From Pedobacter ureilyticus (GTDB lineage Bacteria > Bacteroidota > Bacteroidia > Sphingobacteriales > Sphingobacteriaceae): a stretch of DNA of 64,000 bases. Below the pieces are notes generated by a model that was given only the letters and a program-made list of their open reading frames with translations, did not search any database and was not told the DNA's origin. Each line of letters opens with the position of its first letter. Positions within the stretch are counted from its first letter, which is position 1. Where the stretch lies: contig NZ_SSHJ01000001.1 in NCBI RefSeq assembly GCF_005925345.1, forward strand, positions 372,001 through 436,000. The letters are read 5' to 3'. Positions 1-9,900 of the stretch are shown piece after piece. A program made the position numbers and the translations under genes.

Positions 1-459
1 CTTTACTTTGTGCGACCAACTGTTTTTGAGAGCTTTAAAAAAGACAACACCAATCCGAACGACAAGATAGCCGTACCTATTGAAAGAAGTAATTTAAAAA
101 CTCAAAAAGATTCGCTTTCTTTCGCAGATAGCATCATGAAAAATGCCGATAAAGTAGGACTGGAAGTAGAAAAAGCAAAAGACACGTTAAAGGTTACCAC
201 TTCAAAAACAGAGGTACCTACTACCTATACCTACGATGTAATTATTGCTTCTTTTGCTAGCGATGCTAAAGCGCAAGCTTATATTTCCCGTATGAAAAGC
301 AAAGGCTTTGATGCAAAAATATCTACGATGCACGGTAAGCGAAAAAATATTAGCATTGCAACCTATAACCATATAGACTCGGCACAAAAATACGTTGCCA
401 AGTTTCGCAAGCAATTTAATAACAAAGATATCTATGCCCAACCCATTAAAAACAAATAA
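1..459 (+). CDS. SPOR-domain protein, C-terminal part
   Basis: The frame is open from the first base, so this is the 3' end of a gene that starts before the window; the GTG at base 10 is probably internal. The last 75 or so residues (from about TYTYDVIIASF) have the SPOR pattern: a beta strand, a helix around SDAKAQAYISRMKSKG, a second strand, then a second helix ending DSAQKYVAKFRKQF. SPOR domains bind denuded peptidoglycan glycan strands. The preceding segment is charged and low in hydrophobics, as expected of a periplasmic linker. In Bacteroidota such an end is often part of an HU-CCDC81-SPOR protein upstream of exbB, which fits the next gene but cannot be confirmed here. Confidence 0.75.
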   Translation, partial: LYFVRPTVFESFKKDNTNPNDKIAVPIERSNLKTQKDSLSFADSIMKNADKVGLEVEKAKDTLKVTTSKTEVPTTYTYDVIIASFASDAKAQAYISRMKSKGFDAKISTMHGKRKNISIATYNHIDSAQKYVAKFRKQFNNKDIYAQPIKNK

Positions 460-465
460 CACACA

Positions 466-1176
466 ATGATACTATTACAGGCCAATTTACAAGACACCGT
501 GCAAAATTTAGCAGATACAGCACAAACTGTAACTACTGCAGCCGTTAAAACACAAGAGCAAATTCATTTTATAGACCTACTTTTTAGAGGTGGCTGGGTA
601 ATGATCCCACTGGCATTATTGGCGTTTTTAGGCTTGGTTATTTTTATCGAAAGGTATTTAACCGTACGTAAAGCTTCTAAAGACGATAGCAATTTATTGT
701 TCCAAATTAGACAGAACATTAAAGATGGCCGATTGGAAAATGCCATCGCTTTGTGTAAAAACACACCTTCTCCTTTGGCTCGTATGTTAGAGAAAGGCTT
801 AAAACGTATTGGCCGCCCTATTAAGGATATTGAAGGCGCCATAGAAAACACCGGAAAACTGGAAGTAGCCAAATTGGAAAAGAACATTGGCATTTTAGGT
901 ATTATTGCTGGTATTGCACCCATGTTGGGTTTCGTAGGTACCATTATTGGGGTAATTACCATTTTCCAACGTGTAGCTGCCGAAGGTGCTATTGAAATTG
1001 GTACCATTTCTGATGGTCTTTATACCAAAATGATCACCTCTGCTACAGGGCTAATTATCGGTATCATGGCCTACGTACTTTACCACATCCTAAACATGAT
1101 GGTGGAGAAAATCATCCTTAAAATGGAAACCGAAGCAATTGAGTTTATCGATCTTTTAGAAGAACCAGGCAAATAA
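466..1176 (+). CDS. exbB: MotA/TolQ/ExbB proton channel protein
   Basis: Inner-membrane proton channel subunit that energises TonB (or Tol) with ExbD. The 236 residues show three membrane spans: about 45-65 (WVMIPLALLAFLGLVIFIE), about 140-165 and about 190-212. The family signature PMLGFVGTIIG sits at the start of the second span. A short N-terminal stretch rich in Ala/Thr/Gln precedes the first span. Its stop codon overlaps the ATG of exbD by one base (TAATG), so the two are translationally coupled. Together with the downstream TonB-like gene this makes a compact energy-transducing operon, which suits an organism with many TonB-dependent receptors. Confidence 0.93.
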   Translation: MILLQANLQDTVQNLADTAQTVTTAAVKTQEQIHFIDLLFRGGWVMIPLALLAFLGLVIFIERYLTVRKASKDDSNLLFQIRQNIKDGRLENAIALCKNTPSPLARMLEKGLKRIGRPIKDIEGAIENTGKLEVAKLEKNIGILGIIAGIAPMLGFVGTIIGVITIFQRVAAEGAIEIGTISDGLYTKMITSATGLIIGIMAYVLYHILNMMVEKIILKMETEAIEFIDLLEEPGK

Positions 1177-1577
1177 TGAATTTAAAGAACAGAAAAAAAG
1201 GTCACGTAGAGGTGCACACAGCTGCCTTAAACGACATCATGTTTTTCTTGATGCTGTTTTTTCTATTGGCCTCTGCTGTGGTAAACCCGCAGGTGGTAAA
1301 GTTGTTGTTGCCCCGCTCCTCTTCTGGCCAGCAGGCTAACAATCAAAAATCTATTACGGTAAGTATAGATGAAAACCTGAATTATTTCGTTGATAAGAAA
1401 CCGGTATCGTTAGATGCAATGGAGGCACAAATACAAAGTCAGATACAACAAGATACCGACTTAACCATTGTATTGTACGTTGCTAGAGGCGTATCTATAG
1501 AAAATACCATGAAAGTATTTGATGTGGCTAACAAATTGAAATTGAAAGTTGTTCTTGCAGTAGAGCAAAAGAAATAA
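1176..1577 (+). CDS. exbD: ExbD/TolR biopolymer transport protein
   Basis: Partner of ExbB in the proton channel. The 133-residue protein has a short basic cytoplasmic N-terminus, one membrane helix at about 19-38 carrying the conserved Asp (LNDIMFFLMLFFLLASAVV), and a periplasmic domain with the beta-alpha pattern of ExbD (ITVSIDENLNYFVDKKPV ... VLYVARGVSIENTMKVFDVA). Length is normal for the family. It overlaps exbB by one base and is followed by the TonB-like gene after 2 bases. Confidence 0.93.
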   Translation: MNLKNRKKGHVEVHTAALNDIMFFLMLFFLLASAVVNPQVVKLLLPRSSSGQQANNQKSITVSIDENLNYFVDKKPVSLDAMEAQIQSQIQQDTDLTIVLYVARGVSIENTMKVFDVANKLKLKVVLAVEQKK

Positions 1578-1579
1578 GC

Positions 1580-2395
1580 ATGGCACATAACCATAAAGAA
1601 GAAAATAATTATCCAAAAGCTTTGGCCATTTCTACAGGGCTAATGGGGGCTTTTATTGCCCTTAGCTTTTTATGGATAATTGGCAAATTCGAACCTAACG
1701 AAGAGTTGGGCATGGGCGGCATGGTGGTAAACTACGGCACATCGGTAGAAGGAATGGGCACAGATTACACCAGTATGGAAGAACCATCAATGGATCCAAG
1801 TGCCAATGGGAAAAAACCTGACCAAATTACACCAGACCCTACCACGAAAAGCACCCAATCGCAACTGAGTGATCAAAACTTGACCACACAGGATAACGAA
1901 GATGCAGTGAGTGTAAATACTAAAGCGGTTAAAAGCAATGCAAACCCTAGCGCTACTAAGGATAATAAAGTAGAACAGCCAGCAATTAATCCCAACGCAC
2001 TTTACAAAGGCAAAAAGAACAATGCCACTGGTGGTGGCGATGGCACAGGCTCAACGCCTGGCAACCAAGGCGATGTTGATGGGGATCCGTTAACTCCTTT
2101 TTACGGTGATGGTGGTTCTGGCTTTGGCAACAAGCCACTGCCCTTGAGTAATTTCAAAAATTTGGTAATACCAGAAGACGATGGACAAGAACGTGGAACC
2201 ATTATGGTTAAAATTGAAGTGAATAAATCTGGTAGAATTGTGAGAGCAACTGCTGGAGCTAGAGGAAGTACCTTCAAAAATAATGCGCTAGAAGACAAAT
2301 GCGAAAGAGCGATGCTCAACGCATCTTTAAACGCTATCAGTAAAGGACCAGATATTCGTATCTTCTACGTTCCTTTTAAATTTATCGTAAAATAA
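1580..2395 (+). CDS. TonB-like energy transducer
   Basis: 271 residues. A short basic N-terminus is followed by one membrane anchor (about residues 14-34), a long low-complexity periplasmic linker rich in Asn, Thr, Ser, Pro and Gly (about 45-185, including GGGDGTGSTPGNQGD), and a C-terminal domain from about residue 190 (RGTIMVKIEVNKSGRIVRA ... IFYVPFKFIVK) with the TonB C-terminal layout. The linker is less Pro/Lys-rich than classical TonB. Position right after exbB-exbD supports the role of linking the proton channel to outer-membrane receptors. TolA is the alternative; the V-x-I-x-V-x-x-x-G motif favours TonB. Confidence 0.8.
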   Translation: MAHNHKEENNYPKALAISTGLMGAFIALSFLWIIGKFEPNEELGMGGMVVNYGTSVEGMGTDYTSMEEPSMDPSANGKKPDQITPDPTTKSTQSQLSDQNLTTQDNEDAVSVNTKAVKSNANPSATKDNKVEQPAINPNALYKGKKNNATGGGDGTGSTPGNQGDVDGDPLTPFYGDGGSGFGNKPLPLSNFKNLVIPEDDGQERGTIMVKIEVNKSGRIVRATAGARGSTFKNNALEDKCERAMLNASLNAISKGPDIRIFYVPFKFIVK

Positions 2396-2411
2396 ACTTA
2401 AAAAAATCGAA

Positions 2412-2757
2412 GCCCCGCTCTTCGGAATTTATAATTCCGAAGCCCTATTGTAGGATCTTTGATCCGAAAATCAAAATGATAAATAGGATTAAAAATCCTT
2501 GGATAGGAAGTTCGACATTGCAAATGTCGAACAGCATAAAGTGGTGAATAAAAAGAGGAAGTTGAACCTATTGCAAAAGCGGGTCAACTCTCGCTCTTCG
2601 GAATTTGTAATTCCAAAGCCTTATCGTAGGATCTGCGATCCGAAAATCAAAATGATAAATAGGATTAAAAATCCTTGGATAGGAAGTTCGACATTGCAAA
2701 TGTCGAACAGCATAAATAAAAAGAGGAAGTTGAACCTATTGCAAAAGCGGATCAACT
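2412..2757. repeat. Two tandem copies of a multi-palindrome repeat
   Basis: Unit 1 (about 2412-2589) and unit 2 (about 2590-2757) are roughly 165-175 bp direct repeats, nearly identical. Each holds four separate short palindromes in the same order: a 23-base one at 2420-2442 (CTTCGGAATTTATAATTCCGAAG split around TTATAA), AGGATCTTTGATCC at about 2452, AGGATTAAAAATCCT at about 2486, and one at 2510-2532 with arms GTTCGACATT and AATGTCGAAC. The middle bases of the palindromes vary between units while the arms are kept (CTTTG against CTGCG), a sign that hairpin form matters. The right end of each unit is a copy of the last codons of the minus-strand gene at 2736-3392, so the duplication carried a gene tail with it. 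A reading frame across this stretch is an artefact. Confidence 0.8.
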
Positions 2758-2766
2758 TCCTCTTTT
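2719..2766 (-). terminator. Terminator overlapping a stop codon
   Basis: A perfect 15-bp inverted repeat (2719-2733 and 2752-2766, AAAAGAGGAAGTTGA arms) followed on the minus strand by TTTTTATTT. The loop contains the TAG stop (2736-2738) of the gene that reads into it, so the last few codons form one arm of the terminator. Confidence 0.65.
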
Positions 2767-3392
2767 GTCATTCCGGGCTTGATGTTTTCGTTATAGAAAG
2801 CTTTAATGATGGCTGCATCAAAATCGTCAATTTTAAGCTTACCATTGTTTGCGCTATAAAACATACTCTTAGGGGCGGTTTCGCTTTTCTTAAAAAAACC
2901 AAAGCCCGTAACAATACCTCTTTTAACCACATAACGTACATCGGCTTTACTAGGATATTTAGATATTACAAATAGGCGTTCTAACCTATAAATCTCACTT
3001 TTCTTGTTGGCCCTAAAAGCAAAACCGCCAAAACTGTTGGTATATTTCTTTACATTGTCAGACAACTGCGAGAGTACTTCCGCATCTGCACTTAAGGCTA
3101 TAATGAAGTTTACCTCATCGTCGTCTTGTGATTTTTGGATATCTAAATTGGTTAGTTTTGCCAATTGACGAAAGGTGGTATCTATTTCATCTAAGATATA
3201 TTTGCTGTCATTTCCAATAACCTTGTACCTTATAGGCACTACCCACTTGTGTATTTTCTCATACTCGCCAACCCTAAAACGATGGTAGGCGATTTCATCG
3301 AAAGCAATTTTCTCTTTTGCTGTTAATTGCTGGGCAAATGCGGCAACGGCCGAGATTAGAAGCAATAAAAGGGAGCTGTATATTTTCTTCAT
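2736..3392 (-). CDS. Secreted protein, possibly DUF2927-like
   Basis: 218 residues with a clear Sec signal peptide (MKKIYSSLLLLLISAVAAFAQ). The mature part has HKWVVPIRYKVIG, then a segment that reads like a helix predicted to sort residues by charge (LDEIDTTFRQLAKLTNLDIQ), a beta stretch VNFIIALSADAE, and a C-terminal DAAIIKAFYNENIKPGMTK. This order resembles DUF2927 proteins, whose function is unknown to me; the match is from memory of the pattern and is not firm. It is transcribed against its neighbours and ends inside a terminator that is also part of the adjacent repeat. Confidence 0.6.
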   Translation of the reverse strand: MKKIYSSLLLLLISAVAAFAQQLTAKEKIAFDEIAYHRFRVGEYEKIHKWVVPIRYKVIGNDSKYILDEIDTTFRQLAKLTNLDIQKSQDDDEVNFIIALSADAEVLSQLSDNVKKYTNSFGGFAFRANKKSEIYRLERLFVISKYPSKADVRYVVKRGIVTGFGFFKKSETAPKSMFYSANNGKLKIDDFDAAIIKAFYNENIKPGMTKEEVDPLLQ

Positions 3393-3422
3393 GAATGCGT
3401 ATTTAGATATTTTACTAAATTA

Positions 3423-3575
3423 AGAAACTGTTTAAATTTTTCATTAAACTTTTTACTCGTCAGTCTTAGCCTTCAGATAAATCGTAACAAATAGACAAAG
3501 ACTACTTGTGAAAAATGTTTCGACAAGCTCTACATGACAACTTTAGATTAGTCAGCAGAAATTTAAACAGTTTCT
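3423..3575. repeat. 153-bp segment with perfect 17-bp inverted ends
   Basis: AGAAACTGTTTAAATTT at 3423-3439 is found as its exact reverse complement at 3559-3575. The interior has no gene and includes TTTCGACAAGCTCTACATGACAA. The structure is that of a MITE-like element or a long hairpin in the intergenic region between the divergent secreted-protein gene and folC. No clear target-site duplication is visible. Confidence 0.55.
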
Positions 3576-3647
3576 AAAATAAAGTCACATTTTATCTATC
3601 TATTAGATAAATGTGATTTTCAGATTGCGCTAAGAAATACAATCTCC

Positions 3648-3655
3648 TATCTTTG
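3648..3655 (+). promoter_or_regulatory. Bacteroidota -7 box of folC
   Basis: TATCTTTG matches the Bacteroidota -7 consensus TAnnTTTG. It ends only 9 bases before the ATG at 3665, so a transcript starting at the usual distance would have almost no leader. No convincing -33 TTTG was seen at the ideal spacing, so the call is tentative. Confidence 0.35.
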
Positions 3656-3664
3656 GCTTTAGTT

Positions 3665-4951
3665 ATGAATTACAGCCAAACGGTAGCTTATCTTTACAGT
3701 CGTTTGCCAATGTTTACAAGAGTTGGCGCTTCTGCTTTCAAAAAAGATTTAGATAATACGGTAGCGCTATGCAATGCGCTAGACAACCCTCAAACCAAAT
3801 ACAAAACCATTCATATTGGAGGCACGAACGGCAAAGGTTCTACCTCGCACATGTTGGCTGCCATTTTACAAAAAGCCGGTTATAAAACAGGCCTATATAC
3901 CTCTCCGCACCTCAAAGATTTTAGGGAACGTATCCGTGTAAATGGCAAAATGGTAACCAAAAGTTTTGTGACCAATTTCGTAAAGCAACAAAAACAACTC
4001 ATCAACCAAATAGAACCCTCTTTTTTTGAAGTTACCGTTGGCATGGCTTTCTCCTATTTTGAGCAAGAGCAAGTAGAAGTGGCTGTAATTGAAGTGGGTT
4101 TAGGTGGCAGATTAGATTCTACCAATATCATCAATCCAGATCTTTCGGTAATTACCAATATCAGCCTAGACCACACCAATATGCTAGGCAATACTTTTGG
4201 AGAAATAGCCTTCGAAAAAGCTGGAATTATTAAACCGAACATACCTGTTGTAATTGGGGAACGCCATCCAGAAACCGATTCAGTTTTCATCAAAAAAGCG
4301 AAAGAACAAAATGCGGCTTTGCTATTTGCCGAAGATAATTTGAAAGTATCAAACGTCTCAAAGCCATCAACTACCTTAAAATTAGACATCGTTCAGCAAA
4401 ACACACCCTTATTAGAAACATTACATTTAGATTTAACAGGAACTTATCAGCTCAAGAATATTGTTACCGTAATAGAGGCTGTACAGGAGTTACGTAAAAA
4501 AGGCTATCACATTGCAGATGAAGCCATTTATCAGGCATTAAAAAACGTAAAAAAACTGACTGGTTTACAAGGCAGATGGCAAACATTGGCTAAAAAACCG
4601 TTAGTCATTTGCGATACGGGACACAACAAGGCCGGTATTACCGAAGTAGTTCAAAACATCAACCAAACTGCACACGAAAAGCTACATTTGGTAATTGGCA
4701 TGGTAAAAGATAAAGACATTAGTGCAGTTTTGGCATTGCTTCCAAAAGATGCCACCTACTATTTTTGCCAACCACAGCTAGAAAGGGCTTTGCCAGCAAA
4801 AGAGTTGGCAGAACAAGCCACCAGTCATCAGCTCAAAGGAAAAACTTTTAATTCTGTAGCCGAGGCATTAGCAGCTGCAAAAACGAATGCCAGTTCTAAT
4901 GATCTCATTTTTGTAGGTGGTAGTACCTTTGTAGTGGCCGAAATCCTATAA
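3665..4951 (+). CDS. folC: Folylpolyglutamate/dihydrofolate synthase
   Basis: Adds glutamate to folates (and to dihydropteroate in bifunctional forms) using ATP. The P-loop IHIGGTNGKGSTSHM lies near residue 50, followed by the family motif GLYTSPHLKDFRERI and by EVGLGGRLDSTNI (Mur-ligase-like centre). The C-terminal domain begins near residue 290 (LQGRWQTL) and has ICDTGHNKAGI. I start it at the ATG at 3665 (MNYSQTVAYLYSRLPMF), which matches the usual FolC beginning; the frame is open to a TTG at 3653 but that adds only four residues overlapping the likely -7 box. Length of 428 residues is normal. Confidence 0.93.
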   Translation: MNYSQTVAYLYSRLPMFTRVGASAFKKDLDNTVALCNALDNPQTKYKTIHIGGTNGKGSTSHMLAAILQKAGYKTGLYTSPHLKDFRERIRVNGKMVTKSFVTNFVKQQKQLINQIEPSFFEVTVGMAFSYFEQEQVEVAVIEVGLGGRLDSTNIINPDLSVITNISLDHTNMLGNTFGEIAFEKAGIIKPNIPVVIGERHPETDSVFIKKAKEQNAALLFAEDNLKVSNVSKPSTTLKLDIVQQNTPLLETLHLDLTGTYQLKNIVTVIEAVQELRKKGYHIADEAIYQALKNVKKLTGLQGRWQTLAKKPLVICDTGHNKAGITEVVQNINQTAHEKLHLVIGMVKDKDISAVLALLPKDATYYFCQPQLERALPAKELAEQATSHQLKGKTFNSVAEALAAAKTNASSNDLIFVGGSTFVVAEIL

Positions 4952-5021
4952 AATATTTACAATACTAGCTCACGTTCTTAGCTACCATTTAATACCTTTA
5001 CAAAAAACACACAATACCATA

Positions 5022-6686
5022 ATGAATATTAAACTTTTATGTCTTTCCTTAGCTGTTTTATTTACACTTCATGTAAATGCCCAAAAAACAAAAAAGAATA
5101 CAGTTACTGCAACAACCTATCCCCAAACCGTTGCCCGCCCCAAATTGGTAGTGGGTATGGTGGTAGATCAAATGCGTTGGGACTACCTGTATCGCTTTTA
5201 TAGCAGATATGGACAAGGAGGTTTCAAACGTTTATTGCACGATGGCTTCTCTGCCGAAAACACGTTGATCCCGTACACACCTACGCTAACCGCTTGTGGC
5301 CACTCTTCTATTTATACAGGTTCGGTACCGGCTATCAATGGTATTATTGGCAACAACTGGTTCGATCCGCAATTGGGCAGAGACGTGTATTGTGTAGAAG
5401 ACAAGAGCGTAAGCACCGTAGGCAGTAAGAGTAAAGCCGGATTAATGTCGCCGAAAAACCTTTTGGTAACTACAGTAACTGATGAGCTGCGCATGGCCAC
5501 CAATTTTAGAAGCAAGGTAATTAGTATTTCACTTAAAGATAGAGGTGCAATTTTACCAGGCGGGCATACCTCCAACGGTTCGTATTGGTACGATGGCGCT
5601 ACTGGAAATTTCATTACCAGTACACATTACATGCAGCAATTACCTAATTGGGTAAGTGATTTTAATGCTAAAAAACTACCCAATAAATATTTTGCAGAAG
5701 ATTGGAATACCCTCTATCCTATTGCCACTTACACAGAAAGCACAGCTGATGACAAACCTTACGAGCGTTTATTTAAAGACGAAAAAGCAGCAACTTTCCC
5801 TCACCTATTTAAACAGTACGCCAACAAGAACTATTCGTTAATGACCAGCATGCCTCAGGGTAATACTTTCACACTCGAATTTGCTAAAACGGCCCTTAAT
5901 GCCGAAAAGCTAGGCCAAACGGGAAATACAGATTTCTTAGCTGTTAGTCTTTCGTCTACAGATTATGTGGGGCATCAATTTGGACCAAACTCTGTAGAGC
6001 TTGAAGATACTTATCTGCGTTTAGACAAAGATTTAGAAGACTTTTTCAATTACCTTGACAAAACCATAGGCAAAGGCAATTACCTGTTTTTCTTAACGGC
6101 CGACCACGGGGTTACCCATGTACCAGGCTTTTCTAAAGAGAATAAATTACCAGCTGGTGGTTTAGCACCTAAAAAATATAAAACAGAGCTAGACAGCTTA
6201 ATTTTAAAAGAATTTAAAGTAAAAGATGCCATTTTTACCTTAATAAACAACCAACTGATTTTTGATAACGAGGCAATTAAAGCAGCAAATGCCGATTATA
6301 GCAAGATCAAGCAATTTAGCATTGAATATTTAGTGAAACAGGAAGGCGTATTAAATGCAGTAGATGTAAAAAACCTAGGCAACGTGAGTTTACCTCAAGA
6401 TTTAAGTATGAAAATCATGAATGGCTACAATGCTCGCCGTAGTGGAGATGTTTATATCATCTTAGATGCCGGTTGGTACCCAACTTTAAGTCCGGGAACT
6501 GGCCACGCAGCCTGGAACCCTTACGACAGTCACATCCCCAACGTATTTATGGGCTGGGGCGTTAAACCGGGTAAAACCAATAAAGAATATTACATGACCG
6601 ATATTGCTCCTACCGTATCGGCTTTATTGCACATACAACAACCCAGCGGTGCCATAGGCAAGGTAATTACCGAACTCATCAAGTAA
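5022..6686 (+). CDS. pafA: PafA-type alkaline phosphatase
   Basis: Secreted, broad-specificity phosphomonoesterase of the alkaline phosphatase superfamily. Signal peptide at 1-20 (LSLAVLFTLHVNAQ). Metal-site and nucleophile motifs are in order: VVGMVVDQMRWDYLYRF near residue 50, then PYTPTLTACGHSSIYTGS with the Thr nucleophile, later SSTDYVGHQFGP and ADHGVTHVPGF, and near the C-terminus GTGHAAWNPYDSHIPNVFM. 554 residues matches PafA of Flavobacterium/Elizabethkingia. PafA in Bacteroidota is made constitutively and feeds phosphate and carbon from organic phosphates; that is family knowledge. A nucleotide pyrophosphatase/phosphodiesterase of the same fold is the alternative. Confidence 0.85.
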   Translation: MNIKLLCLSLAVLFTLHVNAQKTKKNTVTATTYPQTVARPKLVVGMVVDQMRWDYLYRFYSRYGQGGFKRLLHDGFSAENTLIPYTPTLTACGHSSIYTGSVPAINGIIGNNWFDPQLGRDVYCVEDKSVSTVGSKSKAGLMSPKNLLVTTVTDELRMATNFRSKVISISLKDRGAILPGGHTSNGSYWYDGATGNFITSTHYMQQLPNWVSDFNAKKLPNKYFAEDWNTLYPIATYTESTADDKPYERLFKDEKAATFPHLFKQYANKNYSLMTSMPQGNTFTLEFAKTALNAEKLGQTGNTDFLAVSLSSTDYVGHQFGPNSVELEDTYLRLDKDLEDFFNYLDKTIGKGNYLFFLTADHGVTHVPGFSKENKLPAGGLAPKKYKTELDSLILKEFKVKDAIFTLINNQLIFDNEAIKAANADYSKIKQFSIEYLVKQEGVLNAVDVKNLGNVSLPQDLSMKIMNGYNARRSGDVYIILDAGWYPTLSPGTGHAAWNPYDSHIPNVFMGWGVKPGKTNKEYYMTDIAPTVSALLHIQQPSGAIGKVITELIK

Positions 6687-6709
6687 CCATCAGTTCAAAA
6701 CTCATAATC

Positions 6710-6745
6710 TAATCCTCATTTCGATCTAAAGAATTGAGGATTTTT
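6710..6745 (+). terminator. Terminator after pafA
   Basis: The arms AATCCTCA (6711-6718) and TGAGGATT (6735-6742) can pair and are followed by a run of Ts, 25 bases after the pafA stop. Confidence 0.7.
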
Positions 6746-6807
6746 CATTTAAAATCCTTTTAAAATATCAGTTTATCAAAAACCCCACGCTATTTTTACT
6801 TTTCAAT

Positions 6808-6840
6808 TTTGCCTTTTGAGCTGGCAAAACATTAACTTTG
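6808..6840 (+). promoter_or_regulatory. Promoter of icmF
   Basis: TTTG at 6808-6811 and TAACTTTG at 6833-6840, separated by 21 bases, resemble the Bacteroidota consensus TTTG-N19-TAnnTTTG. The start codon follows 65 bases later. Confidence 0.45.
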
Positions 6841-6905
6841 ATCCATAATTTCTAACCAAAATTTGTAATCTATTACCATTCATTTCCAATTGGAAATCTG
6901 CTATC

Positions 6906-9900
6906 ATGGATAAAATCGAAAGCTATAAACCCACCCATAAAATACGTTTTGTTACCGCTGCTGCTTTGTTTGATGGGCACGATGCGACCATCAATATCAT
7001 GCGTAGAATTTTGCAATCTAGTGGTGCCGAAGTCATACATTTAGGCCATAACCGCTCTGTAGATGAGGTAGTGAACTGCGCCATACAAGAAGATGTGCAA
7101 GGCATTGCCATGACCTCGTACCAAGGTGGGCACATCGAGTACTTTAAGTACATGTACGATTTGTTGCAGGAACGCGGTGCAAGCCATATCAAAATTTTTG
7201 CCGGTGGCGGTGGTGTAATTTTGCCAAATGAGATTAAAGAACTTGAAGCTTACGGCATAACCAAAATTTATTCGCCAGATGACGGCCGTAAAATGGGATT
7301 GCAAGGCATGATCAATGATATGTTGCAAAAAACTGATTTTGTAACCAAAGACACCATTACAGATGAGTTAGAAAAAATCCCTGCTAAAGAGATCAAAGCC
7401 ATCGCAAGTGCAATCTCTATTGCCGAAAACAATTTAGAAACTTTCCATAAGGCATTTGCAAGCATTTCCTCTCCTTTGACCAATCTCAGCGAGACGGTCA
7501 TTTTAGGCATCACTGGAACAGGGGGCGCCGGCAAATCATCTTTGGTAGATGAACTGGTAAGAAGATTTTTAATTGAAGTAGAAGATAAGAGCATTGCCAT
7601 TATCTCGGTAGATCCTTCGAAAAGGAAAACTGGGGGTGCCCTACTCGGCGATAGGATTAGGATGAACGCCATCAACAACCCTAGAGTTTACATGCGCTCG
7701 TTGGCCACCCGTCAGGCCAACTTAGCCCTATCAAAAAATGTTCAGGAGAGTATAGATATTTGCAAAGTAGCAGGTTTTGATCTCATTATTGTAGAAACCT
7801 CTGGCATTGGACAATCAGATACCGAAATTACCGAACATTGCGATGTTTCATTGTATGTGATGACGCCAGAATTTGGTGCCGCAACACAACTGGAAAAAAT
7901 AGACATGCTAGATTTCGCAGATCTAGTAGCCATCAATAAATTTGATAAACGAGGGGCTTTAGATGCCCTAAGAGATGTACGTAAACAGTACAAACGCAAT
8001 CATAACCTCTTCGATGCGCCAGATGAAGAAATTCCAGTTTATGGCACCATGGCCTCTCAGTTTAACGACCCGGGCATGAACAACTTATTTGTAGCCTTAG
8101 TCCAAAAAATCAAAGAAAAAACCAATATTGATTTTGCTGCCAAAATGGAAATGACGGCAAGCCAGTCGGAAAAGATTTACATTATACCGCCAGAAAGAAC
8201 CAGATACCTATCTGAAATTGCCGAAGCTAGCGAACAATACAACGAATGGGTAGAAAAACAGGTGGCTATTGCCCGTAAAATGTATCATCTTAATGGTGTC
8301 ATTCACTTACTAGAAGACAATAAATTACAACAAGCTCAAAAGGCCCTCCCTTCGGGCGAAGATTTAAGCGGAGTATATGCCTTTTACGAAGAGCAACTAG
8401 ATGGCGAATGCCGGAGATTACTACGTGAATGGCCCAATACCAAACACCAATACCAACAAGAAAACTTTATCTACAAGGTTAGAGACAAGGAAATTAAGCA
8501 ACCGCTTTTTTATGAATCGCTTTCTAAATTAAAAATACCTAAGGTTGCTTTACCTCGTTACGAAGATTGGGGCGATATATTGAAATGGTTGCTTACCGAA
8601 AATTTACCTGGAGAATTTCCTTACGCGGCTGGTGTTTTTCCGCTAAAGCGAGATGGTGAAGACCCTACCCGTATGTTTGCCGGCGAAGGCGGACCTGAAC
8701 GCACCAACAAAAGATTTCACTATGTTTCCTTAGGTCAGCCAGCGCATAGGTTGTCTACTGCTTTTGATTCGGTAACCCTTTACGGTGAAGATCCGCACCA
8801 GCGACCAGACATTTATGGTAAAATAGGCAACTCCGGCGTAAGTATTGCCACTTTAGATGATGCGAAGAAACTATATTCGGGTTTTGATCTTTGCGCTGCC
8901 AGTACTTCGGTATCTATGACCATTAATGGTCCAGCACCCATGTTGTTGGGGTTCTTTATGAACGCAGCCATAGATCAGCAATGCGAAAAATACATTCTTG
9001 AAAATGGGCTGCAAGAAGAGGTAGCTGCTAAAATTAAGCAACTATATGAGGCCAAAGGGATGGAAAGACCAAGTTACAGCGGTCAACTTCCAGAAGGAAA
9101 TAACGGTTTAGGACTACTGTTATTGGGTGTAACTGGAGATCAGGTGTTACCCGCAGCCATCTATCAGCAAATTAAAGCTAAAGCCATTAGTGCGGTTAGA
9201 GGCACGGTACAGGCAGATATTTTAAAAGAAGATCAGGCGCAAAACACTTGCATTTTTTCTACCGAGTTTGCCTTGAGGATGATGGGAGATATCCAGCAAT
9301 ATTTCATTACCGAGAAAGTAAGGAATTTTTATTCGGTTTCTATTTCTGGCTATCATATTGCCGAAGCTGGCGCAAATCCAATTTCGCAGTTGGCTTTTAC
9401 CTTAAGTAACGGCTTTACCTTTGTAGAGTATTATTTAAGTAGAGGTATGCACATCGATGATTTTGCTCCTAACTTATCTTTTTTCTTTAGCAATGGCATC
9501 GATCCAGAGTATGCAGTAATTGGTCGTGTGGCCAGACGGATTTGGGCAAAAGCCATCAAAAACAAGTATAAAGGCAACGATCGTTCACAGAAACTGAAAT
9601 ACCACATTCAAACTTCGGGACGCTCGTTGCATGCACAGGAGATCGATTTTAACGACATCAGAACTACCTTACAAGCGCTTTATGCCATCTACGATAATTG
9701 CAACTCCCTACACACCAATGCCTACGATGAAGCCATTACCACCCCTACCGAAGAATCGGTACGCAGGGCAATGGCCATACAATTGATTATCAACAGAGAA
9801 TTAGGGTTGGCAAAAAATGAAAATCCATTGCAAGGCGCATTTATTATCGAAGAGCTTACCGATTTGGTAGAAGAAGCCGTACTCGCCGAATTTAAACGAA

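Noticed and set aside
2499..2975. A 158-codon plus-strand reading frame
   Set aside because: It runs through the palindromic repeat and antisense to a secreted-protein gene; the apparent internal protein repeat is just the DNA duplication.
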